Part shown: in pieces, positions 28,686-36,860 of the stretch
How the letters are laid out: the number at the start of each line of letters is the position of its first letter
Numbering within the stretch: position 1 is the first letter of the stretch
NCBI RefSeq assembly: GCF_000295095.1
Contig: NZ_JH806632.1
Location: forward strand, 1 to 60,308
Reading direction: 5' to 3'
Length of the DNA: 60,308 nucleotides
From: Actinomyces timonensis DSM 23838
Lineage (GTDB): Bacteria; Actinomycetota; Actinomycetes; Actinomycetales; Actinomycetaceae
The notes under the pieces: model-generated
What the model saw: the letters and a program-made list of their open reading frames with translations, nothing else
Databases searched by the model: none
What the model was told of the DNA's origin: nothing
Program-made: the position numbers and the translations under genes

Positions 28686-29522
28686 TCAGGCCTCGGTGGG
28701 CTTCGCCGGGGCCTTGGGCTTGGCTGCCTTCGGCTTGGCGGGCGCCTTGGGCTTCGCCGGGGCGGCCGGCTTGGCGCCAGTGGCCTTGGCGGGAGCGGCG
28801 GGCTTGGCGGCCGGCTTGGGCGCGGCCTTGGCCTCGGCCGCCTTGGCGGCGGGCTTCGCGGCCGGAGCGGCGGCCGGCTTCGCGGCGGGAGCCGCCTTGG
28901 GGGCCGAGGCTGCCTGGGCCGCGGTCTGGGCGGCCTTCGCGGCGTGCTTCTCGGCGCGCCGGGAGGCGCGGGCCTCCTCGCGACGGCGCCGCTGGTCCGA
29001 CTTGACCTCCGCCTTCTTGCGGGTGGGGGCCAGCACCATGACCATCTGGCGGCCGTCCTGGCGCGGGTGGGACTCGATGGTGGCGAGCTCGCCGACCTCC
29101 TCGGCGACCTTCGCCAGCAGGCGCACACCGAGCTCGGGGCGGGACTGCTCACGGCCGCGGAAGCGGACGATGCACTTGACCTTATCCCCGCCCTCGAGGA
29201 ATCGGCGCACGTGCCCCATCTTGGTGGCGTAGTCGTGCTCGTCGATCTTGGGGCGGAACTGGATCTCCTTGAGCTGCGTGTTCGCCTGGTTGCGCCGGGC
29301 GTCGCGCGCCTTCATGGCCGACTCGTACTTGAACTTGCCGTAGTCCATGAGCTTGCACACCGGGGGGCGCGCATCAGGGGCGACCTCGACGAGGTCGAGA
29401 CCGGCCTCCTCGGCCAGTCGAAGGGCGTCCTCCACGCGGACAACGCCGACCTGCTCGCCGCTGGGGCCGACCAGGCGTACCTCGGGGACGCGGATCCGTT
29501 CGTTGATACGGGGCTCGCTGAT
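28686..29522 (-). CDS. infC: Translation initiation factor IF-3 with AUC start and long basic tail
   Basis: IF-3 prevents subunit joining and checks the start codon. The expected N-terminus, (I)[18 protein letters not shown], reads in frame from an ATC at 29520-29522; TGA lies four codons upstream, and the next canonical in-frame start (GTG at 29435) would delete the conserved first 29 residues. GAGGAA lies at Shine-Dalgarno spacing. IF-3 genes are known to use rare AUU/AUC-type starts for autoregulation. After the two IF-3 domains (about 180 residues) comes a roughly 95-residue Ala/Pro/Lys repeat tail ([14 protein letters not shown] units), giving 278 residues against a usual 180-210. Confidence 0.93.
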   Translation of the reverse strand: MSEPRINERIRVPEVRLVGPSGEQVGVVRVEDALRLAEEAGLDLVEVAPDARPPVCKLMDYGKFKYESAMKARDARRNQANTQLKEIQFRPKIDEHDYATKMGHVRRFLEGGDKVKCIVRFRGREQSRPELGVRLLAKVAEEVGELATIESHPRQDGRQMVMVLAPTRKKAEVKSDQRRRREEARASRRAEKHAAKAAQTAAQAASAPKAAPAAKPAAAPAAKPAAKAAEAKAAPKPAAKPAAPAKATGAKPAAPAKPKAPAKPKAAKPKAPAKPTEA

Positions 29523-29820
29523 GGCTGTTCCTCACTCCTTGTTCGGATTCCGTGGCAACGGGAAAGGCCCCCGCTGCGCATCGCAGGCGGAGGCCACATA
29601 TGCTCGTTCGAGCACGCCGACGCCCAGGACGTGTGTCCAGGCGCCGACGCCGAGGGCGTGCCCTCGGCATGAACCCGGCCCCTTGGCGGGACCCAGGTGG
29701 GATTGCTCCGCTTGCGCGCCGGGGACGAGCCCCGGCCGGTCAATCGCTGAGGCTACCAGAGCGCGCGCCGCCATCCCAGGCCGCGAGGAGCATGAGCCCG
29801 CGGGATTCGCGTGGTCCTGC
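29523..29820 (-). promoter_or_regulatory. Structured infC leader with terminator-like attenuator
   Basis: About 230 nt of leader between a possible -10 (TAGCCT, 29750-29755) and infC. It holds several hairpins on the minus strand: CCGGGG-cga-GCCCCGG type near 29720-29737, GCCGAGGGC-ac-GCCCTCGGC near 29651-29670, and a 13-bp stem with one bulge at 29566-29595 (GGCCTCCGC... GCGGGGGCC) followed by UUU. The last looks like an intrinsic terminator about 40 nt before the infC start. Attenuation or protein-binding control is inferred; no known leader family was identified. Confidence 0.5.
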
Positions 29821-31482
29821 TCACGCGCCCCCTTTCTCCTCCTCCATCCCCCAGGCCACCACCACGCCGGTGAGGACCACCTGCAGCGCGAGGAGGATGA
29901 GCGCTGCCGGCGCTCCCACGAGGACGAGGATCATCGGCAGGCTGCCGATGAGCGCGGCGTCGGGGCCTGAGATGAGCATCTCGACGGCGCCCGGCGGCAG
30001 CGAGCCCACGGGTGAGGTGACCAGGCCGGCGGAGAAGTTGGGGGTGCGGCGGTAGCCCGACCTCAGCGCGGCTCCCGCCCATGCGAGCCCCGCCAAGAGC
30101 ACGAGCACAGCTGCGGCGCCTGCAGAGCCCGAGGCCTCGATGACACTGCCGCCCGGCAGGACGCGCCTGACCGTCCTGGTCATGGCGCCCCATTGGGGCG
30201 CGGTGGCGGCGGCGGTCCACACCACCATGCCCGCTGCAGGAACCAGGAGGTGGCCCATGCGGACGACGGCGGGGCGCGCGGGCCACGAGGCGTCGAGACC
30301 GCCGTCGAACCATGCGCGACGGGCCGGCTCGGCCACAGCGAGAGTGGCGATCCACCCGCCGATCGCGTAGGCGGCCGCGCAGGCGATCCTCCCCGCACCG
30401 GGGACGAACTGGGGCACGAGCGCGAGGAGCAGTCCCGCGACCACCTGAATGAGGCGGTGTGGCTCACGGCCGAGGAGGATCGCGTCACCCTGGGCGATGG
30501 CCAGGGGCACTCGCGCCCAGCGCGGCAGGCGCGCGCCAAGACGGGCCACCGGCATGGATGCGCGACGGGTGGGCCGCCGCGGCGGAGCGGCGAGCACCCG
30601 GCCCAGGGCTCGCGTGTCCAGGGACAGCAGGGAGACATGCGCGCCGAGGGAACGGGCGACGGCGTCGAGGATGCGGGCGTCCTCGATCAAGGGCATGGTC
30701 CGGGACAAGCGCGTCCAGGAGGCGAGGAGGAGCGCCCAGCAGACGACGCCCAGGGCGGTCGCCACGCCGGCGGGCACGGCCCCGGGCAGTGGTGGCGCGA
30801 GTGCGGAGGCGAGAACGGCCAGACCAGCGGCAGCGAGGAGCCCGCCGCGCAGGAGCGCCGTGGAGTGACCGGAGATCTGGAGATGGATGAGGACGGCGAT
30901 GAGGATCGCGCCGGCCCCCGATCCGAGGAGCACAGCGCCTGTGAGCAGGGCGGCGTCGGCACCGGCGAGGACCGCGAGGAGGCCTGCGGTGAGCGCGCCG
31001 GTCAGCGCTGCGATGGCGATCTCGGCGCGCGCGATCGGGGCGAGAAGCCCGGCACGCCCTCCTGGGCGCGGGAGCATCCAGGCGGCCTCGAAGGGGCGCA
31101 GGAAGAGCGGTCCGAGGCGGTGGAGGGGGCCGACGAGGAGGCTGAGCCCCAGCAGCGCCGCGGCGACGAGCATCCACCCGGGGCGGAGCGTGGACAACGA
31201 TCCAATGGCGCTGCGGGAGGCTCCGCCGGAGGCCAGCGGCACGGCGCCGACGACGCGGGGCACGACGAGCGCGCCCAGGACGAGCGCGCCCAGGAGGGCG
31301 GAGTAGATGTCGCCGACGATCGCCCATATCCCCCGGCTGAGCGTGTGGCGGCGCACCCAGCGGCGCAGGGCCGCGCCGTCGGGAAAGAGACCAGGGTCGG
31401 GAGCGTCGAGTGCGGCGGCGTCGGGACTGATCGCGACGGGGGCGGCAGTGCTGGCAGCCTTAGCCGAGCGGATGGGCCTCAT
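29821..31482 (-). CDS. Polytopic membrane protein, probable ABC transporter permease (DUF6297-like)
   Basis: A 553-residue membrane protein with about twelve hydrophobic segments and Arg-rich cytoplasmic loops; it starts inside the end of an ABC ATPase gene (4-nt overlap), so it is very probably that ATPase's membrane partner. The family looks like the actinobacterial DUF6297 group; that label is from memory and is uncertain. No substrate clue. Its 3' end is 298 nt from infC, convergent in layout with no hairpin seen. Confidence 0.75.
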   Translation of the reverse strand: MRPIRSAKAASTAAPVAISPDAAALDAPDPGLFPDGAALRRWVRRHTLSRGIWAIVGDIYSALLGALVLGALVVPRVVGAVPLASGGASRSAIGSLSTLRPGWMLVAAALLGLSLLVGPLHRLGPLFLRPFEAAWMLPRPGGRAGLLAPIARAEIAIAALTGALTAGLLAVLAGADAALLTGAVLLGSGAGAILIAVLIHLQISGHSTALLRGGLLAAAGLAVLASALAPPLPGAVPAGVATALGVVCWALLLASWTRLSRTMPLIEDARILDAVARSLGAHVSLLSLDTRALGRVLAAPPRRPTRRASMPVARLGARLPRWARVPLAIAQGDAILLGREPHRLIQVVAGLLLALVPQFVPGAGRIACAAAYAIGGWIATLAVAEPARRAWFDGGLDASWPARPAVVRMGHLLVPAAGMVVWTAAATAPQWGAMTRTVRRVLPGGSVIEASGSAGAAAVLVLLAGLAWAGAALRSGYRRTPNFSAGLVTSPVGSLPPGAVEMLISGPDAALIGSLPMILVLVGAPAALILLALQVVLTGVVVAWGMEEEKGGA

Positions 31483-32240
31483 AGCGCGCCCTCGATGATC
31501 GCCTCGACGCCCTCCTCCACGCTGGCGGCGAGCCGGGTCTGGCGCCCGACCATGAGGACGGCAGTGGCGGCGGCGCGCACGAGCTCGGCGTCGTGGGAGA
31601 CGAGGAGGACCGCCCCGCCGGCCTCGCGCTCGTCGATGAGCCGGTCGGCCAGGGCGAGGCGGGTGACGTGGTCGAGGCGCTGCTCGGGCTCGTCGAGGAT
31701 GAGCAGGGAGCGGGGGCGGGCGAGGACGGCCGCGAGGGCGAGGCGGCGGCGCTGCCCACTGGAGAGCTCGTCCGGCAGGGAGTCGGCGACGACGTCGAGG
31801 TCGAACTCCTCGATAAGGGCCTCGACGACGGCGCCCGGGTCCGCCACGCCGTGCCCGTAGCAGACGAGGTGGAGGTGCTCGGCGACGGAGAGGGTCGGGA
31901 AGAAGGACTCCTCGCCGAGGTCCCTGGCCACGGCGGCGCGGAAGGCGGCGCTGCGCAGGTCCGGGCGGCGTCCCATGACCTCGATCTCGCCGCCCAGGGA
32001 GCGCAGGAGCCCGCAGCAGGTGCGCGCCAGGGTCGATTTTCCGGCCCCGTTGACGCCGACGAGCGCGAGGACGCCTCCGGCGCGAAGCTCGAAGGTGGCG
32101 GGGGCGCAGACGGGGTTCTCGCCGTAGCCGACTGACAGGTCCCGCGCGCGGATGAGGGGCTCGGCGTCGTCGTGGGGACAGGAAGGGATCTGGGCGGGGA
32201 GCGGCGGGCGCGAGGCCGGGGAATCAGCGTCCGAGGGCAT
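31479..32240 (-). CDS. ABC transporter ATP-binding protein
   Basis: A 253-residue ATPase: Walker A VGVNGAGKST (61-70), signature LSSGQRRRL (159-167), Walker B LLILDEP (179-185) followed by EQRLDHVT, H-loop LVSHDAE. N-terminal 30 residues are Pro/Ser-rich and not conserved. Two-gene unit with the following membrane protein. Export is likelier than import since no binding protein is nearby. Confidence 0.88.
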   Translation of the reverse strand: MPSDADSPASRPPLPAQIPSCPHDDAEPLIRARDLSVGYGENPVCAPATFELRAGGVLALVGVNGAGKSTLARTCCGLLRSLGGEIEVMGRRPDLRSAAFRAAVARDLGEESFFPTLSVAEHLHLVCYGHGVADPGAVVEALIEEFDLDVVADSLPDELSSGQRRRLALAAVLARPRSLLILDEPEQRLDHVTRLALADRLIDEREAGGAVLLVSHDAELVRAAATAVLMVGRQTRLAASVEEGVEAIIEGAL

Positions 32241-32318
32241 GGCGCATTCGTAGCAGGCGGGGGTAAGGCGCGCCTCATTCCCGCGGATGAGATGGGCGGC
32301 GGATGAGCCGACGGCGCG

Positions 32319-33143
32319 TCAGGCGGGGATGGGGCAGAGCTCGATGGTGTCGATGAGCTCGCCCCAGGCGGGGTTGACCATGATGCGCTGGCAGCCGTCG
32401 AGGGCGGCGGCGACGGCGGGCATTCCGTGGCTGGCGTCGACGCGGATGAAGACCCGCAGCTCGGCGGTCTCGCCGGGCTCGAAGGCGACGCCGGTGACGC
32501 CGTCGACGGTCTGAAGCTGGGCGCGGACCTCGGCCTGAATCGCCTCGGAGGACCAGGAGGGGATCCAGTCCTCTCCCCCGGCGAGCGCGACGACGGCGGG
32601 GCGGGGCAGGCGCAGGTCGAGGGTGCCGGGGTCGAGGACCCAGAGCTGGTCGGTGTGCTCGCAGGCGACGGCGGCGGCGCGGTGGGGGTCGACGGGGACG
32701 GGGCGCACGTCTTCGCGCCAGGCGCTCATGGCGGCGGCGGAGGTGAAGACGGGCAGGGCGATATGGCCGTCGGGCAGGTCGACGGCGAGCGTGGCGGCGT
32801 CGCGGCTGGCGTCATTGGTGTGGACCGAGTGGGAGGCTGCGCTGCCGGTCAGGGCGTGGGCGGCGACGGGCACGATGACGCGCGTGGCGGTCAGGGCGGC
32901 GACGACGCCGCGTATGTACTCGTGACGGGGCAGGTCGGTGGCCTCGATAGCGGCGGCGACCTCGGGGAGCGCCTCGCCGGTGTCGCTGGCGAACGGGGTC
33001 GGGGCGGCGAGAAGCCGCTCCATCTTGGCGCGCGCGGCGAGCGCCGCGGTCAGTTGCGGATCATCCGGGGCGACGCCGTCAGTGCTGATGGCGTTTGCCC
33101 CTTCGGCGCTCGCTGAGTCATTCACGTCATTCACGTCGTTCAC
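32319..33143 (-). CDS. SseB-family protein
   Basis: A 274-residue cytosolic protein with an N-terminal SseB domain (ALAVDLPDGHIALPVFTSAAAMSAW... VLDPG) and a C-terminal SseB-C-like half (VRAQLQTVDGVTGV... RVFIRVDASHGMP). Found near hisA and infC in many actinobacteria; role unknown, with SseB related to sulfurtransfer/secretion literature only by name. The GTG start at 33143 is 6 nt after TAGGAT (33150-33155), so leaderless. The first codons repeat NDV (GTGAACGAC-type), giving alternative GTGs at 33134 and 33125. Confidence 0.85.
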   Translation of the reverse strand: MNDVNDVNDSASAEGANAISTDGVAPDDPQLTAALAARAKMERLLAAPTPFASDTGEALPEVAAAIEATDLPRHEYIRGVVAALTATRVIVPVAAHALTGSAASHSVHTNDASRDAATLAVDLPDGHIALPVFTSAAAMSAWREDVRPVPVDPHRAAAVACEHTDQLWVLDPGTLDLRLPRPAVVALAGGEDWIPSWSSEAIQAEVRAQLQTVDGVTGVAFEPGETAELRVFIRVDASHGMPAVAAALDGCQRIMVNPAWGELIDTIELCPIPA

Positions 33144-33149
33144 GCCCCG

Positions 33150-33155
33150 ATCCTA
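33150..33155 (-). promoter_or_regulatory. -10 hexamer of a leaderless promoter (SseB-family gene)
   Basis: TAGGAT on the minus strand, 6 nt before the GTG at 33143. Confidence 0.5.
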
Positions 33156-33176
33156 AATCCGCCCCGCCCCTCTCGC

Positions 33177-33230
33177 CGAGACCGGGCGAACAGCACGGCG
33201 AAACCGGGCGAACAGCACGGCGAGACCGGT
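33177..33230 (+). repeat. Tandem 22-bp repeat, left copy of an inverted pair
   Basis: The unit CGAGACCGGGCGAACAGCAC(GG) occurs at 33177-33198 and, with one change (GAGACC to GAAACC), at 33199-33220; a third copy starts at 33221 and breaks off after GAGACCGG. An inverted copy with one mismatch lies at 35168-35189, on the far side of the two-gene island. Confidence 0.8.
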
Positions 33231-33233
33231 TCT

Positions 33234-33282
33234 GTATCCACAGGCTGGTGCTGGTCGGGGCGTGTTGGCGGGGTTATCCACA
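33234..33282 (+). promoter_or_regulatory. Two DnaA-box-like sequences
   Basis: TTATCCACA at 33274-33282 is a perfect consensus DnaA box; GTATCCACA at 33234-33242 differs at one position. They lie 40 nt apart in the SseB / DUF6318 gap. No dnaA, dnaN or AT-rich unwinding region is nearby, so this is not oriC; a DnaA titration or regulatory role is possible, or chance. Confidence 0.4.
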
Positions 33283-33434
33283 GATCCGCGATGGGGCCTG
33301 GCGCGCGGACGGCGTGGGGCTCTAAGGTGGGGGCCGACGGCGAGGCCGCCGTCACTGGGGCCGACCTGGGGCCTCGATTTCTTCCCCTGGTCCATATCCG
33401 CCCGTCCGCTTCCCGCTTGGAAGGCCCCAGACCC

Positions 33435-34211
33435 ATGGCCCCCACGCCTCCCCACACCCCGTTCTACTCCTTCAGCGCGACAGTCTCTCGACGGCGCCCA
33501 AGCGTCGTCCCTCGGCCAGCAGGCCGGCGCCGACAACGCAACCGTCTCGCGGCGGTGGCGTCCGGGCGGTGGGCTCACCCGATTGCCCTCGTTCTGGCGG
33601 CCTGCTGGGCCGTGAGCCTGACACTGCTGACCGCCTGCGCCGACGGCGCGCCCCCGACCGAGGTCTCCGGGACCCTGCCCACGCGCTTCTTCTCCACCCC
33701 CAACGGCAGCGCGGACGCGACACCCACCGCCAGCGCGCTGCCGTCCCTCAGCCCGGAACTGGCGGCGCAGCGCGCCACCGCCCTGGCCGAGCCCAAGCCC
33801 ATCAAACCTCCGGAGGCCAGCCAAAATTCAGAAGAAGGCGCTGTCAACGCCGCCTTCTACTTCCTTCAGCTCTACCGCTACGCCTTCATCACCGGCGACA
33901 CCGCCGACTTGGCCGCCATGAGCGAGGAGGGATGCGTCTTCTGCAAATCCACCATCGACGATGCTGCAAAACTCCACGAAGGTGGAGGATGGGTTAACCC
34001 CTGGACCCAAGAGCTCGCCGATGTCGAATATATACCAGCAGGGCAGGGGAAGAAATACTGTGGTGTGCGGGCAAGAGTTAAATCCGGAGAATCCACTTCC
34101 ATGGAAGGGGGCGGTAAGATCCAACAAGAGGATTATGAGGAGAAAACACTCCTGATCGCCCTGCGCTACGATAACGGAATCTGGGCAGTGGGAGGAGTGG
34201 CCGTCGAATGA
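33435..34211 (+). CDS. DUF6318-family lipoprotein
   Basis: A 258-residue predicted lipoprotein. After a basic N-terminus (RRRPSVVPRPAGRRRQRNR) comes a hydrophobic segment and lipobox LLTAC; a Pro/Ser/Thr linker follows and then the domain with NAAFYFLQLYRYAFITGDTADLAAMSEEGCVFCKSTID, which I recognise as the DUF6318 type common in Actinomyces. Function unknown. The gene's second half is clearly poorer in GC than its surroundings. Start uncertain: ATG at 33435 chosen to keep a short signal; a start at 33291 would add 48 nonconserved residues. Overlaps the next gene by 4 nt. Confidence 0.75.
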   Translation: MAPTPPHTPFYSFSATVSRRRPSVVPRPAGRRRQRNRLAAVASGRWAHPIALVLAACWAVSLTLLTACADGAPPTEVSGTLPTRFFSTPNGSADATPTASALPSLSPELAAQRATALAEPKPIKPPEASQNSEEGAVNAAFYFLQLYRYAFITGDTADLAAMSEEGCVFCKSTIDDAAKLHEGGGWVNPWTQELADVEYIPAGQGKKYCGVRARVKSGESTSMEGGGKIQQEDYEEKTLLIALRYDNGIWAVGGVAVE

Positions 34212-35056
34212 TTTGGAAACTTGTCGCCACCCTAGCTATTGCGGTCCCTCTTGGTGGACAATCGTTTTTTCCCGCCGGGAGCCAATCTCCAACTTTGGCG
34301 CACGGCCAGAAATCGTTTGACGGACGAGGTGACGGGCAAACATTCGAGATAGAGTCGATGATGACTGAGGAGGTCCCAGTCCAGACAGGCCAAACGTCAG
34401 GAAGCTCGGAGAATGCACCAGAAGGCGCTTCCAGCGCTGTCGCAGTATCAGCGGCATCACCTCAAGACAACCCAACCGGAGGACACTGGACATGCTGGGT
34501 GGAGGAGATCAGCGATCTCGACAAGAAGGGGCACTGCACCCTGCTGAACGACGACACGCCCACCTCCGACGCTCCCGCAGCCCCGGCCCCCGCGCCCATC
34601 ACCCTGACCTCACACGACGTGGCCACCCTCATCGTCGACGGCTCCGGGATCACCCTTCAACCACCAGGGGCCACCGTCCTGCTCCACATGCCGCTGATCG
34701 CCTACACCAACCCCACCACCAGAACACTGACCACCAGCGTCGGCGGCACGAGTGTCGACGTCGAAGTCACCCCCGCCACCTACACCTGGAACTGGGGAGA
34801 CAACACCACAACTACCACCACCGACCCCGGACACCCCTACCCGGACCAGACCGTCACCCACCTCTACGCCACCACAGCCGACAACGTCACCGTCACCCTG
34901 ACCACCACCTGGACCGCGAGATTCAAACCCACAGGCGCCACCGACTGGCAGCCCGTCGACGGCTACGTCACCACCACCCAAACAGCCCCACCCTTCAACA
35001 TCCGCCGACTCATCCCCTACCTGTCCGACGACGCCGAAGAACACCAAGGCCACTAA
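34208..35056 (+). CDS. Secreted PKD-domain protein
   Basis: A 282-residue exported protein: short signal-like N-terminus (MIWKLVATLAIAVPLGGQS), a 100-residue Ser/Thr/Ala-rich spacer, and a C-terminal PKD-like beta-sandwich (TYTWNWGDN... HPYPDQTVTHLYA, with the usual W-GD and H-Y positions). The partner of the DUF6318 lipoprotein (ATGA overlap); such pairs are repeated in Actinomyces genomes. The first 300 nt are unusually AT-rich. Likely surface-exposed; ligand unknown. Confidence 0.75.
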   Translation: MIWKLVATLAIAVPLGGQSFFPAGSQSPTLAHGQKSFDGRGDGQTFEIESMMTEEVPVQTGQTSGSSENAPEGASSAVAVSAASPQDNPTGGHWTCWVEEISDLDKKGHCTLLNDDTPTSDAPAAPAPAPITLTSHDVATLIVDGSGITLQPPGATVLLHMPLIAYTNPTTRTLTTSVGGTSVDVEVTPATYTWNWGDNTTTTTTDPGHPYPDQTVTHLYATTADNVTVTLTTTWTARFKPTGATDWQPVDGYVTTTQTAPPFNIRRLIPYLSDDAEEHQGH

Positions 35057-35167
35057 CCCCCACCACACACCACACCGAACCCGCCACCGGTCTCGATCCT
35101 CATTTCGACCGGTCTCGCCACGAAAGCACACCCCGGTCACGCCCGCAGGCACAAGACCAGAATCTCG

Positions 35168-35189
35168 CCGTGCTGATCGCCCGGTCTCG
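35168..35189 (-). repeat. 22-bp repeat, right inverted copy
   Basis: Read on the minus strand: CGAGACCGGGCGATCAGCAC(GG), one mismatch from the left copies at 33177 and 33199. Shorter CCGGTCTCG fragments occur nearby at about 35087 and 35110. Together they bracket the DUF6318-PKD island. Confidence 0.75.
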
Positions 35190-35223
35190 ATGGGGAGGGG
35201 GGGGAAGAAAGATATCGGTCGGT

Positions 35224-35946
35224 TCAGGCGGCGCGGGCGATCTCGAGGGCCTCTTCAAGAGTGAAATTGCCGTTGTAGAGGGCCTTGCCGACAATCGCGG
35301 AATCCACGCCGATCCCCACCAGTCCCGTGAGCGCGCGAATATCGTCGAGTGAGGAGATCCCGCCGGAGGCCACGACGGGCGCGCTGGTGCGCTCGCAGAC
35401 CTGGCGCAGCAGGTCCGTGTTCGGCCCGGTGAGAGTGCCATCGCGGGTCACGTCGGTGACGACGTAGCGCGAGCATCCCGTCGCGTTGAGGCGCTCGAGG
35501 GCCTCCCAGAGGTCGCCGCCCTCCTCCGTCCAGCCGCGAGCGGCCAGCGTCGTCCCCCGCACATCGAGCCCCACGGCGATAGCGTTCCCGTGCTCGGCGA
35601 TGGCCCGCGCCGTCCACTCCGGGTCCTTCAGGGCGGCGGTCCCCAGGTTGACCCGGGCGGCGCCGGCCGCGAGCGCGCGCTCCAAGGAGGCGTCGTCGCG
35701 GATGCCGCCGGACAGCTCCACCTTCACCCCAACCTCGCCGACGATCCGCGCCAGCAGCTCGGCGTTGGAGCCCCGTTCGAAGGCGGCGTCGAGGTCCACC
35801 AGGTGAATCCATTCCGCGCCGGCGCGGGCCCAGTCGAGGGCGGCGTCCACGGGGCTGCCGTAGTCGGTCTCCGATCCGGCCTCGCCCTGGAGCAGGCGGA
35901 CCGCCTTGCCATTGGCGACGTCGACGGCGGGAAGGAGCGTGAGCAT
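35224..35946 (-). CDS. priA: Phosphoribosyl isomerase A (HisA; PriA-type)
   Basis: A 240-residue TIM barrel that isomerises ProFAR in histidine synthesis; in actinobacteria lacking trpF the same enzyme (PriA) also works in tryptophan synthesis. Catalytic Asp residues are in [15 protein letters not shown] and [15 protein letters not shown]; phosphate loops [10 protein letters not shown] and [14 protein letters not shown] are present. ATG at 35946 with GGAGG upstream. Follows hisH by 74 nt. Whether it is truly bifunctional cannot be told here. Confidence 0.93.
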   Translation of the reverse strand: MLTLLPAVDVANGKAVRLLQGEAGSETDYGSPVDAALDWARAGAEWIHLVDLDAAFERGSNAELLARIVGEVGVKVELSGGIRDDASLERALAAGAARVNLGTAALKDPEWTARAIAEHGNAIAVGLDVRGTTLAARGWTEEGGDLWEALERLNATGCSRYVVTDVTRDGTLTGPNTDLLRQVCERTSAPVVASGGISSLDDIRALTGLVGIGVDSAIVGKALYNGNFTLEEALEIARAA

Positions 35947-36020
35947 GGTGCCTCCTGGGCGGTCGTGGGATGCGGCGCGGCGGGCGCACGGTGGATCGGA
36001 TCAGTCAGTGCGGGCGCGGG

Positions 36021-36659
36021 TCAGAGCGAGCCCAGCCAGTTGCGCAGGAGCTCGGCCCCGGCGTCGCCCGATTTCTCGGGGTGGAACTGGGTGGCGGACA
36101 GGGGGCCGTTCTCGACGGCGGCCAGGAAGTCCTCGCCGTGATGCGCCCACGTGGGCAGTGGCGGGCGCGTCGCGGAGGGCCCCATCCCCTGCCCCGGGTC
36201 CACCTTGGCAGCATAGGAGTGGACGAAGTAGAAGCGCTGGTCGGCGACGCCGTCGAACAGGACGCTGCCCGCGGGCGGGCGGACCTCGGACCAGCCCATA
36301 TGCGGTACCACGGGGGCGTCGAGGCGGCTCACCTCCCCCTCCCACTGCGCCAGGCCGGGGATGGTGGAGCCGTGCTCCTGACTGGATTCGAACATGACCT
36401 GCATGCCCACGCAGATCCCCAGAACGGGGCGGCCACCTGCGAGGCGGCGCTCGATGAGCCGGGGCGCGTCGACGGCGCGCAGCATCTCCATGACGGCGCC
36501 GAAGGCCCCCACGCCGGGGACGAGGAGCCCGTCGGCGGATTCGACGGCGCCGGCGTCGGCGGTGAGATCGACCTCCGCTCCGACTCGCTCCAGGGCTCGC
36601 ACGGCGGAGCGCACATTGCCGGAGCCGTAGTTGAGGACGACGACGCGGGGTGAGGGCAT
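36021..36659 (-). CDS. hisH: Imidazole glycerol phosphate synthase, glutaminase subunit
   Basis: A 212-residue class I glutamine amidotransferase supplying ammonia to HisF. The catalytic Cys is in GICVGMQVMFESS, and His/Glu in TQFHPEKSG; the oxyanion loop VPGVGAFG is complete. The ATG at 36659 lies 7 nt after TAGACT (36667-36672), so it is read from its own promoter although it belongs to the histidine cluster. hisF is not in the window. Confidence 0.95.
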   Translation of the reverse strand: MPSPRVVVLNYGSGNVRSAVRALERVGAEVDLTADAGAVESADGLLVPGVGAFGAVMEMLRAVDAPRLIERRLAGGRPVLGICVGMQVMFESSQEHGSTIPGLAQWEGEVSRLDAPVVPHMGWSEVRPPAGSVLFDGVADQRFYFVHSYAAKVDPGQGMGPSATRPPLPTWAHHGEDFLAAVENGPLSATQFHPEKSGDAGAELLRNWLGSL

Positions 36660-36666
36660 GGCGGGG

Positions 36667-36672
36667 AGTCTA
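36667..36672 (-). promoter_or_regulatory. -10 hexamer of a leaderless promoter (hisH)
   Basis: TAGACT on the minus strand, 7 nt before the hisH ATG. A separate promoter is needed because the plus-strand kinase/deacetylase genes split the histidine cluster here. Confidence 0.55.
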
Positions 36673-36860
36673 CCGGCGCCGTCGTGGGCGCCGCCCCAGG
36701 GTCCGGGGAGCGTCCGGGAGTGTCCAGGCACGCGAGTCCCCGGCCCTATCGCCTGTGCGCCCCGCGGCCTCCGCGGCCTCCTCGGCCCCGAGCACTCCAG
36801 TCTCCGAGCCGGCGGCCTGCGGGCATGCGCCCGACGGCGGGCTCAGGGCAGGATGCCTCC

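Noticed and set aside
29532-29774. 80-codon frame in the infC leader, in frame with infC
   Set aside because: It crosses several strong hairpins, has no family resemblance and ends at the TGA that precedes the ATC start; more likely a chance frame in high-GC DNA than a leader peptide.
33177-33230. Short repeats resembling a CRISPR array
   Set aside because: The 22-bp copies are directly adjacent without spacers, only two and a half copies exist, and there are no cas genes.
33234-33282. Chromosomal origin of replication
   Set aside because: Only two DnaA-box-like sites, no AT-rich unwinding element, and neither dnaA nor dnaN nearby.
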